Shown piece after piece: positions 1-5,292 of a stretch of 5,292 nt of DNA. Source of the stretch: B1 sp044370475 (GTDB lineage Bacteria; Bacteroidota; Bacteroidia; UKL13-3); assembly GCA_044370475.1 (NCBI GenBank), contig JBILVK010000248.1, positions 1 to 5,292 on the forward strand. Reading direction: 5' to 3'. The position numbers were made by a program, and so were the translations under genes. Under the pieces are notes generated by a model, which did no database searches, had not been told where the DNA came from, and saw only the letters and a list, made by a program, of their open reading frames with translations. Position 1 is the first letter of the stretch. The number at the start of each line of letters is the position of its first letter.

Positions 1-3000
1 CGGTAAAGCCGTAAGTGAAGCCGCCGCCAAAATCTGGTTGAAAGGTTTTGATGATTTGGCCATTGGCACGTTTGATGCGAATGTAGCCTGTTCCTTGTGC
101 GCTATTGGCCCACCATTGAACGCCATCGTGACCTTTGTCTTCTACCACCAATTTATAGCAGCCGCCTAGGGTGTAATTTTTGGTGAATAGGGTATTGGCT
201 TCTGTGAAGTCTTTTGAGTCTATTAAATTGCCCCAATCGTCGTAAAGCTTAAAGCTGTTTTCGGTGGGACGATTATTGGTTCTGAACTCAAAGGTGAAGG
301 TTTCTGGTAATAGTTCTGCAAGGTTAAAAGTAGAACTGTATTTGTTGTTCAATGCATAATCATCGCCACTTGATCCGTTCACAGAAGTTATATCTAGGTT
401 AAAGGTATTTGGTCCGCCAGGCTTAATGCCGCTGTTCCACAAGCTGCCAAAATGTGGCAGTACCAAGGTATCATAAGCCAATGAAGCTAAGTTGCCGTTC
501 CAGGTATGAGTTTGTTGGGTGCCGCTGTTAACGCCATATTTCATGCCCAATTGTGTAATAGGAGTGGAGCCAGTATTTTGAATCACCACTTTGGGGTTAT
601 CGCACATTGGGTTTTGTCTGCCAAAAACTATTTTATCATTTGGTTGTAATACTTCTACTACACGTACATCTTTTGTAAAGTTTAAAGCACCATAGGTTAC
701 CAATTGATGTGCAATTAAATAGTTGTATGAACCACCAGCCACAGGAGGAACTGAGGCATTGTAATCTATACTCACCGAGTCACCTGCTTTTATGAGCTGA
801 GTTAAGTCGTGTTCTTTTAACAAAGATGCTTCGCCTGGGCACCATCCTTGTCTGTCGTATACCCATGTGCCACCTTGTGGAAATACTGGGTTAAAGGCGC
901 ATTCCTGACTGATGGTCCACGTAAATTCTTTGGCACCACCGTTCACATTTAACTCGTGAAATATTTGTCCGCCATTGGCTTCAAACTCTCCTTCTGCACC
1001 GTGACCGGTAATAGAAGAGCGCAGTTTAAATGCTTTGCCATTGCTTTTTGTTGCCACTTTAAAAGGAGCATAACGTGTTTCGTTGTTGATGCTCGTGAGT
1101 GATGCTGAGCCCGCTCTGGTAGCGCCTTGCCAAACTTGATTGAACTCAAGAATCTCTCTAGGAGGTGTGCCCACAATGAACCAAAATTCAATATCGTTTT
1201 GCTCCTGATTTTGTCCGCCTTGAGTCATCATAATACGCTTATCACCTTTTAACAATGGTGCAAAATCTGTTACATCAAAGTACCAGCTCTTACCATTGAT
1301 GCCTAGGTTCAGACCGATACCATAGGGAGTTACAAACGACATAATTTCATTGTACCAAGGGAAGCGACGGTAGTAATTTAAGTTGCTTATAGTGTATGTA
1401 GCTTGCGCAACGTTTGCAAAAGAATCTATCACCGGCATGGAGTCTATATCTGCGTTGTATAATTTGCTATAATTTGCATGGTATAAATTGTTGCTGGTGC
1501 TTACCAAATTTACCACATCGTTGGTCATAGGTGTTATGCCAGCCTTTGAAGTAATAGAGTATGCATTGATGACATTAGTGCTGCGTTGGATGCTATCGCG
1601 CACCGTTAGCAATTGGTTTGTGGTTTGGTAAGAGCCTCTGCCAAATTGAATGCTGGGTCTAGCTTCAATGGGTGTAAAATTTCTGCTTAGACTTTCTCCT
1701 CTATCGTAGGTCCAGCCTATGTTTACGCCCGTAATGCTCTTGTTGTTGTGTCTTTCTAATACGGTCTGACCCAACCCTTCGTTGAGGGGGTAATGGCCTA
1801 CCAAGTTTGATGTGTAATTACTTAGGTTAGCAAGTGGAACAAACATCATTTGTTTGATAAAGGTGTCGTTAATTTCTTTGTTCCAAATGGCAAGGTCGTT
1901 TACTTTTCCTTTGAAATTATTGTTTAAATTATTGTCCTTACCCAATACCAAATTTAATAAAGTAATAGGTTTAGTTTTGCCACTTCCTTCTAACCACAAG
2001 TTGCCATTAAGGTATATTTTCATGGTGCCTGTGGTGGCATTTTTGGTGAAGGTCCAATGGTTCCATCTGCCACCTTGTTCTTGTGGGGTAGCTACTTTGT
2101 TGATGCGGTCGTAGCCACCTGCAGCGAAGCCACAATCGAAATAGATATTGTTGCTGCTATGTGGCAAATGTATGTTTAACTGACGGTTGTTATTGTTTGC
2201 ATCTGTGCCATATAGTATGCTATTGCTTTGCGGCATTTGTGCGGCATCTCCGTATGCCCAAAAGGCAATGGTAAATTCATTTTTGATGGTAGAGAATAAA
2301 GTAGTGTCTAGTTTAATATGTGCGTTATTAGCCAAGTTTGCTGCAAAATTATTGTTGGCATAAATGGCTTTAATGCTAGTATCCGATTTGCCTACTAAGC
2401 TTAAGGCACTATCTTTTATTGTATTGGTAAAAGAGAATTCTATAAGCAAGTTATCGGTACCATTCCAATTAAAAGGTGTTGTAAAAAAGAGTCGGTTCAG
2501 ACCGATAGAAAATTGGTAATTGCTATGGTAAACTTGTGTTAGGTTGGTAAGTTCTGCTTTGCCGTTTGCGAAGGTATTTGATGAGGTATGTTTCATCTTT
2601 ACTTTTAGGAAATTGGCGGTAGCAGCGTTGTTGGCTTGCAGACTAATGCTTTGAATGGGACCCGCTGTAAGTCCGGCCGCCATGAGCTCTGCGGCGGTAT
2701 AGATAAATTGCGATTTGCCAGAATGTGTGCTGGTGTTTAGCAAATTGGTATAAGGGTTTGAACCTGTTTGAAGCGCATAAAGGGTATCTGCCAAGGTGCT
2801 ATTTACCGTAGTTTTTTGTTGGGTATATTGGTAGTAATCGTAAACAGGGAATGTGGTATATGGAAAGCTAGTGCCTGTAAAATTGGTGATGGTATAATTG
2901 GGTTGTAAGCTAAGGGCTTCTTCAACTTTATTGGAGTCAACAATATAGGTATTGCAAGAGTAATCCCATTCGCCGCAGCCCAAGTTGCGATCTGTGCTAT

Positions 3001-3220
3001 TGGATACCAAACCGTTTTTGCAACGCATATTGTACTTCATGATAATTTTCTCGTAGCTGAGGTTGGTTGTTGGAAATTTAGCAAGGGTATCGCGGGTGTT
3101 GCTGCCATAATGAAAGGTGCGCACTTTGATGGTATCTCCGGGTACCTGAGCCTTGAGGCTTGTTGCAAAGAATAAGATGCAAAGAATTGAGAGACTTATT
3201 GCTAGGACTTTTTGGTTCAT
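1..3220 (-). CDS. Secreted PNGase F-related multi-domain protein with inserted LamG domain (3' end off window)
   Basis: This reading frame is open from ATG at 3220 to the window edge: 1073 codons with no stop and no frame change. The codon directly upstream (3221-3223) is TGA in frame, which fixes the start. Residues 1-24 form a signal peptide (K4, hydrophobic 5-19, likely cleavage LKA|QV). Both halves of peptide-N-glycosidase F, the enzyme that removes N-glycans from asparagine, are recognisable. The first half is C67...C82-G-E-W-D86, matching CDEWD with catalytic D60. The second is FVTPYG (about 629-634), DVTDF (649-653), a GTPP stretch, LRSSITGHG (to 741), C774 and DRQGWCPG (789-796), matching DRAGWCPG. 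Between them lie a beta-sandwich module (about 150-290, with YTAAEL at 174 and FTTPFNW to 252) and a LamG-like jellyroll (about 295-510, with FTIAFW at 316 and DLAIW to 446). After about 865 come a CARDB-like module and a final beta module (about 970 onward, with GGCYKLVVED near 1021). The counterparts of PNGase F E118 and E206 appear absent, so activity is uncertain. A type IX sorting domain is likely beyond the window but not seen. Confidence 0.9.
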   Translation of the reverse strand, partial: MNQKVLAISLSILCILFFATSLKAQVPGDTIKVRTFHYGSNTRDTLAKFPTTNLSYEKIIMKYNMRCKNGLVSNSTDRNLGCGEWDYSCNTYIVDSNKVEEALSLQPNYTITNFTGTSFPYTTFPVYDYYQYTQQKTTVNSTLADTLYALQTGSNPYTNLLNTSTHSGKSQFIYTAAELMAAGLTAGPIQSISLQANNAATANFLKVKMKHTSSNTFANGKAELTNLTQVYHSNYQFSIGLNRLFFTTPFNWNGTDNLLIEFSFTNTIKDSALSLVGKSDTSIKAIYANNNFAANLANNAHIKLDTTLFSTIKNEFTIAFWAYGDAAQMPQSNSILYGTDANNNNRQLNIHLPHSSNNIYFDCGFAAGGYDRINKVATPQEQGGRWNHWTFTKNATTGTMKIYLNGNLWLEGSGKTKPITLLNLVLGKDNNLNNNFKGKVNDLAIWNKEINDTFIKQMMFVPLANLSNYTSNLVGHYPLNEGLGQTVLERHNNKSITGVNIGWTYDRGESLSRNFTPIEARPSIQFGRGSYQTTNQLLTVRDSIQRSTNVINAYSITSKAGITPMTNDVVNLVSTSNNLYHANYSKLYNADIDSMPVIDSFANVAQATYTISNLNYYRRFPWYNEIMSFVTPYGIGLNLGINGKSWYFDVTDFAPLLKGDKRIMMTQGGQNQEQNDIEFWFIVGTPPREILEFNQVWQGATRAGSASLTSINNETRYAPFKVATKSNGKAFKLRSSITGHGAEGEFEANGGQIFHELNVNGGAKEFTWTISQECAFNPVFPQGGTWVYDRQGWCPGEASLLKEHDLTQLIKAGDSVSIDYNASVPPVAGGSYNYLIAHQLVTYGALNFTKDVRVVEVLQPNDKIVFGRQNPMCDNPKVVIQNTGSTPITQLGMKYGVNSGTQQTHTWNGNLASLAYDTLVLPHFGSLWNSGIKPGGPNTFNLDITSVNGSSGDDYALNNKYSSTFNLAELLPETFTFEFRTNNRPTENSFKLYDDWGNLIDSKDFTEANTLFTKNYTLGGCYKLVVEDKGHDGVQWWANSAQGTGYIRIKRANGQIIKTFQPDFGGGFTYGFT

Positions 3221-3236
3221 TCAAATGTTGTTTTGC

Positions 3237-3244
3237 CAAAAATA
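3237..3244 (-). promoter_or_regulatory. Possible Bacteroidota -7 box upstream of the PNGase F-like gene
   Basis: On the minus strand these bases read TATTTTTG, fitting the Bacteroidota -7 consensus TAnnTTTG. The box lies 16 bp before the ATG at 3220, implying a very short leader. I see no convincing TTTG-type -33 box at the expected distance, and the sequence is AT-rich, so a chance match is quite possible. No Shine-Dalgarno-like purine run precedes the ATG; the leader reads AAAACAACATTTGA, which is normal for this phylum. Confidence 0.3.
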
Positions 3245-3250
3245 GGGGAA

Positions 3251-3390
3251 ATTTTGGGAAAGTTGTAATAGCTATTAGCCTTTAGCTGTTGGCCTTTAGC
3301 TATTGGCCTTTAGCCAGAATCTTAGCTGGAGTGGATTTGTAATCCACGCATAAATGGGGGAAGGTGCGGATTACAAATCCGCACCAGCTA
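3251..3390. repeat. Tandem unit, copy 1 (heptamers plus palindromic element)
   Basis: This is the first of two adjacent copies of a composite unit. It starts ATTTTGGGAAAGTTGTAATA, continues with six heptamers and a trailing GCC (3271-3315), then AGAATC, then the palindromic element. Copy 2 begins at the next base with ATTTTGTGAAAGTTGCAATA. The palindromic cores of the two copies differ at only three positions. The units differ by one heptamer and by a 9-base stretch before the palindrome, consistent with an old segmental duplication followed by slippage. Confidence 0.9.
3271..3315. repeat. Heptamer array, GCTATTA/GCCTTTA type (copy 1)
   Basis: Six consecutive heptamers read GCTATTA, GCCTTTA, GCTGTTG, GCCTTTA, GCTATTG, GCCTTTA, followed by a partial GCC. 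All keep GC at the first two positions and T at positions 5 and 6. The period of seven is not a multiple of three and no ORF spans the array, so it is not a coding repeat. Confidence 0.9.
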
Positions 3391-3391
3391 A
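3322..3391. repeat. REP/MITE-like palindromic element, copy 1
   Basis: This 70-bp element is bounded by TTAGCTGG and CCAGCTAA, a perfect 8-bp terminal inverted repeat. Inside are two self-complementary hairpins. The first is GTGGATT-TGT-AATCCAC (3331-3347, 7-bp stem). The second has stem GGTGCGGATT with loop ACA (3363-3385, 10-bp stem). The two hairpins are also largely complementary to each other, so the element can instead fold as one long stem of about 25 bp with a few mismatches around a purine-rich loop. No ORF lies inside, so any mobility would need a transposase encoded elsewhere. REP or MITE identity is inferred from form only. Confidence 0.85.
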
Positions 3392-3410
3392 TTTTGTGAA
3401 AGTTGCAATA

Positions 3411-3448
3411 GCTATTAGCTATTGGCCTTTAGCTATTAGCCTTTAGCC
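3411..3448. repeat. Heptamer array, GCTATTA/GCCTTTA type (copy 2)
   Basis: Five heptamers read GCTATTA, GCTATTG, GCCTTTA, GCTATTA, GCCTTTA, followed by a partial GCC. The register relative to the palindrome is like that of the first array, but the unit number and order differ, as expected from replication slippage. Confidence 0.9.
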
Positions 3449-3450
3449 AG

Positions 3451-3464
3451 AATCTCATTAACCT
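3451..3464. repeat. Left 14-bp direct repeat next to palindromic element copy 2
   Basis: AATCTCATTAACCT directly abuts the TAGCTGG end of element copy 2. It matches 3533-3546 at 13 of 14 positions. The exact abutment on both sides of a 68-bp palindromic core looks like a target-site duplication, although a conserved spacer of a repeat cluster is also possible. Confidence 0.65.
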
Positions 3465-3533
3465 TAGCTGGATTGGATTTGTAATCCACGTATAAATGGA
3501 GGAAGGTGCGGATTACAAATCCGCACCAGCTAA
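3464..3533. repeat. REP/MITE-like palindromic element, copy 2
   Basis: This has the same length and termini as copy 1, with three substitutions in 70 bases. One of them (G to T at 3473) removes the outer base pair of the first small hairpin, leaving TGGATT-TGT-AATCCA at 3474-3488. The strong second hairpin (stem GGTGCGGATT, loop ACA, 3505-3527) is identical to copy 1. On the minus strand this 10-bp stem lies about 130 bp past the stop of the DUF4139 gene. It could end or stabilise that transcript, but no T-tract follows it. Confidence 0.85.
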
Positions 3534-3546
3534 ATCTCATCAACCT
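3533..3546. repeat. Right 14-bp direct repeat next to palindromic element copy 2
   Basis: AATCTCATCAACCT follows directly after the CCAGCTA end of element copy 2 and repeats the left flank with a single T to C difference. Copy 1 has no comparable flanking repeat. Confidence 0.65.
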
Positions 3547-3601
3547 CCAACAACAGCCAACAGCTAAGCCTTAACTAAAGCTTCGGCTTGCAAAGCTATT
3601 G

Positions 3602-3650
3602 GCTAATAGCTAATAGCTAATAGCTAATAGCTAATAGCCAACAGCTAACA
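3602..3650. repeat. Heptamer array, GCTAATA type, inverted relative to the other two
   Basis: Seven heptamers: five perfect GCTAATA units, then GCCAACA and GCTAACA. GCTAATA is the reverse complement, in rotated register, of the GCTATTA unit in the two upstream arrays, so this array is the same repeat in opposite orientation. It starts 8 bp beyond the stop codon of the DUF4139 gene. The five identical units suggest recent expansion. Confidence 0.92.
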
Positions 3651-3658
3651 GCTTCCCC

Positions 3659-5292
3659 CTACAACCCGTAAACTTGCTTTGATTTTGGATAACGAACCTC
3701 GTAGGTGAAGGTGATTTTCTTGGTGTCTTTTGAACCTAATTTGAAATTCCAAGTAAGTAGGCCACTTACCTCATCTAGGTTGGCGCCACTGCCTTCTACC
3801 AAGGTAACCTTAATTTCATTGGTGCCTTGTACCACAGGAATTTGGTCCTCCAGCGAAATATCTACCGCCATGCTCTTGGTATTACGCACGGTAATTTCAA
3901 TGCTGCGTGTTTCAACACGTTCGTTCTCTAAGTTTTTAACCTTTGTTTTGTCTTTTACTTTTTTACGGGTAATCACCAAACTCTTATCTCTACCCAAGTT
4001 AATATCTAAGGTATCGTTGCTGCTTTGGTTGTTCAAATAAGTTTCGCCCACATAACCGCCATCAAAATAGATGCGCGCCGCACCTGGCAGTAAATTAAGG
4101 TCCTCCCAGCCAGTGATCTTGCCAAGTAAGAAGGCATCCTGACTAATTTTAGGCACTGCCGCAAAGGCCAAATTCATGGGAATGTTTTGTTCTTTTATTA
4201 ATACCTTGTGTGGTTTGCCATCGCTATCTATTTCGTATTTCAACTTAATTTCATACTCGGTGCGAATCAAGTTTTCGGTGATTTCAATATAATCGCTCAA
4301 GGCCTTTGTTTCGTTTAACATATCTTCACTTCCTACATCATCTGTTTGCGATTCTTTGGTGCGCAGTCTTTGTGGTTTGGCTTGTAAGGTCATTGCACTG
4401 TTAGTAGAAGTGGCCATTTGCATGGTTTTTCTATATTGAATAAAACCCAAGTACCAAGTTGCCAAAACTGGTTTTATGTTTCTTTCTAGCGGACTACTAG
4501 TGCTTAAAGTTAGGTTGGCTTGTTTCCAATTTAAACCAGATTGTTGGTTTACATGAGCAAAGTATTTAACCTGAATTTGGTTGGTACTTGCGTTGGCCAA
4601 TAAATCGTAGTTGGGAGCCCAGCCAGCTTCGCCCAAAAAGTAGTTGAAAGATACCTGTGCTTGGGTGGCTTGCTCTGCAAAAACTGTCACCACCACTTGC
4701 TGTATGGGCGCGGCCTGTATGCCATCTGGGTCGAGGCTTCCCTCTTGCAACAATAGCAATTGTTGATAGCGGTTATTAAGCCTATCTTTTTCTTTATTTA
4801 CTTTTGTTTTGGTTCGATCCAAAGCCAATTCTTGCGCCAATATGTCGTTCAATTTTTGATGTGTAAATTCCATACTTTGTTTGAGCAAAGGCAAAGAATC
4901 TTTTGGCGAATCGCCGCGTATGAGTCGGTTATTCAACAACATCTTTTTCTCTTGCGCCAATACACTAAATCTATTGTCGAGGTCCTTGATAATAAACCCA
5001 TTTTCCTCCAATGAATCTAATATTTGTGCAAGCTCTTTATCGTATTGTTTTACCTTTACTTTTTTCTCGCGGTATTGCACTTGATGCATCACCTCCATAA
5101 GCACGGCACCCTTGCAATTGGCCTGTAAAGTTTGCGCCTGTATTAGCGGAGAAATGTTTTCAAAAATGAGCTCATTGTTACCTGCTACCAGGTTTACGGT
5201 TTCGTTATAGTATAGATGTGCCCCTTGTAGGTAAACAGTCACCTTTTGTATTTTAGCAGTAAGGGGTTTGGCAGCGTAAGCGCTCAGACCGA
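3659..5292 (-). CDS. Exported DUF4139 / mucoidy inhibitor MuiA family protein (5' end off window)
   Basis: There are 543 visible codons ending in TAG at 3659-3661. The frame stays open past the GTG at 5242 to the right edge. The 16 residues upstream of that GTG read GLSAYAAKPLTAKIQK, which looks like the end of a signal peptide (cleavage near AYA|AK) followed by the usual family opening. The GTG is therefore an internal valine and the real start is outside the window. Numbering from that valine, residues 1-about 55 (VTVYLQGAHL) match the N-terminal DUF4140 region. Residues about 58-103 and 115-165 are charged, heptad-like helices, probably a coiled coil. Residues about 180-527 match DUF4139, with GEAGWAPNYDL (205-215), NLTLSTSSP, ITGWEDLNLLPG (376-387), a GGYVGETY strand, LGRDK and EDQIPV (465-470). 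The C-terminus is complete and close to where family members usually end. The family is common in Bacteroidota and is named after a mucoidy (capsule/exopolysaccharide) phenotype, but its biochemical role is unknown to me and I see no catalytic motif. A periplasmic or surface location is inferred. Confidence 0.93.
   Translation of the reverse strand, partial: GLSAYAAKPLTAKIQKVTVYLQGAHLYYNETVNLVAGNNELIFENISPLIQAQTLQANCKGAVLMEVMHQVQYREKKVKVKQYDKELAQILDSLEENGFIIKDLDNRFSVLAQEKKMLLNNRLIRGDSPKDSLPLLKQSMEFTHQKLNDILAQELALDRTKTKVNKEKDRLNNRYQQLLLLQEGSLDPDGIQAAPIQQVVVTVFAEQATQAQVSFNYFLGEAGWAPNYDLLANASTNQIQVKYFAHVNQQSGLNWKQANLTLSTSSPLERNIKPVLATWYLGFIQYRKTMQMATSTNSAMTLQAKPQRLRTKESQTDDVGSEDMLNETKALSDYIEITENLIRTEYEIKLKYEIDSDGKPHKVLIKEQNIPMNLAFAAVPKISQDAFLLGKITGWEDLNLLPGAARIYFDGGYVGETYLNNQSSNDTLDINLGRDKSLVITRKKVKDKTKVKNLENERVETRSIEITVRNTKSMAVDISLEDQIPVVQGTNEIKVTLVEGSGANLDEVSGLLTWNFKLGSKDTKKITFTYEVRYPKSKQVYGL

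Larger units (their letters stand above)
3391..3533. repeat. Tandem unit, copy 2
   Basis: This is the second copy of the composite unit directly after copy 1. It has five heptamers plus a trailing GCC (3411-3448), then AGAATCTCATTAACC, then the palindromic element. The extra CATTAACCT-type bases before the palindrome are absent from copy 1 and recur after the palindrome as part of a 14-bp direct repeat. Confidence 0.9.
3221..3658. other. Repeat-filled intergenic region between the two minus-strand genes
   Basis: These 438 bp separate the stop codon of the DUF4139 gene from the start of the PNGase F-like gene. I see no credible ORF or tRNA in it. Most of it is repeats: two tandem units of about 140 bp at 3251-3533, a stretch of mixed short motifs at 3534-3601 that includes a stray GCCAACA/GCTAA heptamer remnant near 3556-3567, and a heptamer array at 3602-3650. 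The 30 bp next to the downstream start (3221-3250) is AT-rich and may hold its promoter. Confidence 0.9.

Noticed and set aside
949..1191. Minus-strand ORF of 80 codons
   Set aside because: It lies in another frame inside the PNGase F-like gene, whose own frame is continuous here and carries the GHG and QGGQNQE family motifs. The 80-residue product resembles nothing I know.
1854..2114. Plus-strand ORF of 86 codons
   Set aside because: It is the antisense shadow of the LamG-like region of the minus-strand gene, with no domain-like sequence of its own.
3578..3590. Small hairpin AAGC-TTCG-GCTT as a terminator for the DUF4139 gene
   Set aside because: The stem is only four base pairs and no T-tract follows it on the minus strand. 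It more likely arises by chance from the many AAGC/GCTT motifs around it.
3251..3650. CRISPR-like array
   Set aside because: The repeats are contiguous heptamers and palindromes without unique spacers of constant length, and no cas gene is visible.
3705..5084. Three plus-strand ORFs (3705-4040, 4760-5014, 4881-5084)
   Set aside because: All lie opposite the well-supported DUF4139 gene, and two overlap each other. Their translations have the biased composition typical of antisense frames.
1312..5292. The string TCAGACCGA occurs near 1313, near 2496 and at the right edge
   Set aside because: In the large gene the two copies encode IGLN in two unrelated beta strands, and the third falls in the signal peptide of the other gene. 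The copies are short, widely spaced and explained by coding.
1..5292. The two genes as a two-gene operon or defence/glycan system
   Set aside because: They share a strand, but 438 bp of repeats separates them and no family knowledge I can name pairs DUF4139 proteins with PNGase F-like proteins. Co-function is unsupported.

Overview
The window looks like a piece of a Bacteroidota chromosome. The evidence is AT-rich coding sequence, secreted multi-domain proteins built from modules typical of that phylum, no Shine-Dalgarno motif before the one visible start, and an intergenic region full of short palindromes and heptamer repeats. I cannot place it below phylum level.

Both genes lie on the minus strand and both run off the window. 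Read in the direction of transcription, the first (5292 down to 3659) encodes the mature part of an exported DUF4139/MuiA-family protein. Its start codon and most of its signal peptide lie beyond the right edge. After a gap of 438 bp, a second and larger gene starts at 3220 and stays open to base 1, giving at least 1073 residues. It encodes a secreted protein related to peptide-N-glycosidase F (PNGase F). It has a signal peptide, a CGEWD catalytic-type motif near the N-terminus, a beta-sandwich module, a LamG-like jellyroll, the rest of the PNGase F fold, and two further C-terminal beta modules. The C-terminus, where a type IX secretion signal would be expected, is not in the window.

The gap (3221-3658) holds two diverged tandem copies of a unit of about 140 bp. 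Each copy joins a short heptamer array to a 68-70 bp palindromic, REP/MITE-like element. A third heptamer array in the opposite orientation lies next to the stop codon of the DUF4139 gene. The second palindromic element is bordered exactly by a 14-bp direct repeat (13/14 identical). A possible -7 promoter box lies just upstream of the PNGase F-like gene.

The two proteins probably act in the cell envelope or outside the cell. The long repeat-filled gap suggests separate transcription, and nothing in the sequence links them functionally. The plus strand shows no convincing gene. The main points of interest are the PNGase F fold split by about 540 residues, the retention of only one of the three classical PNGase F acidic active-site residues by hand alignment, and the repeat cluster.
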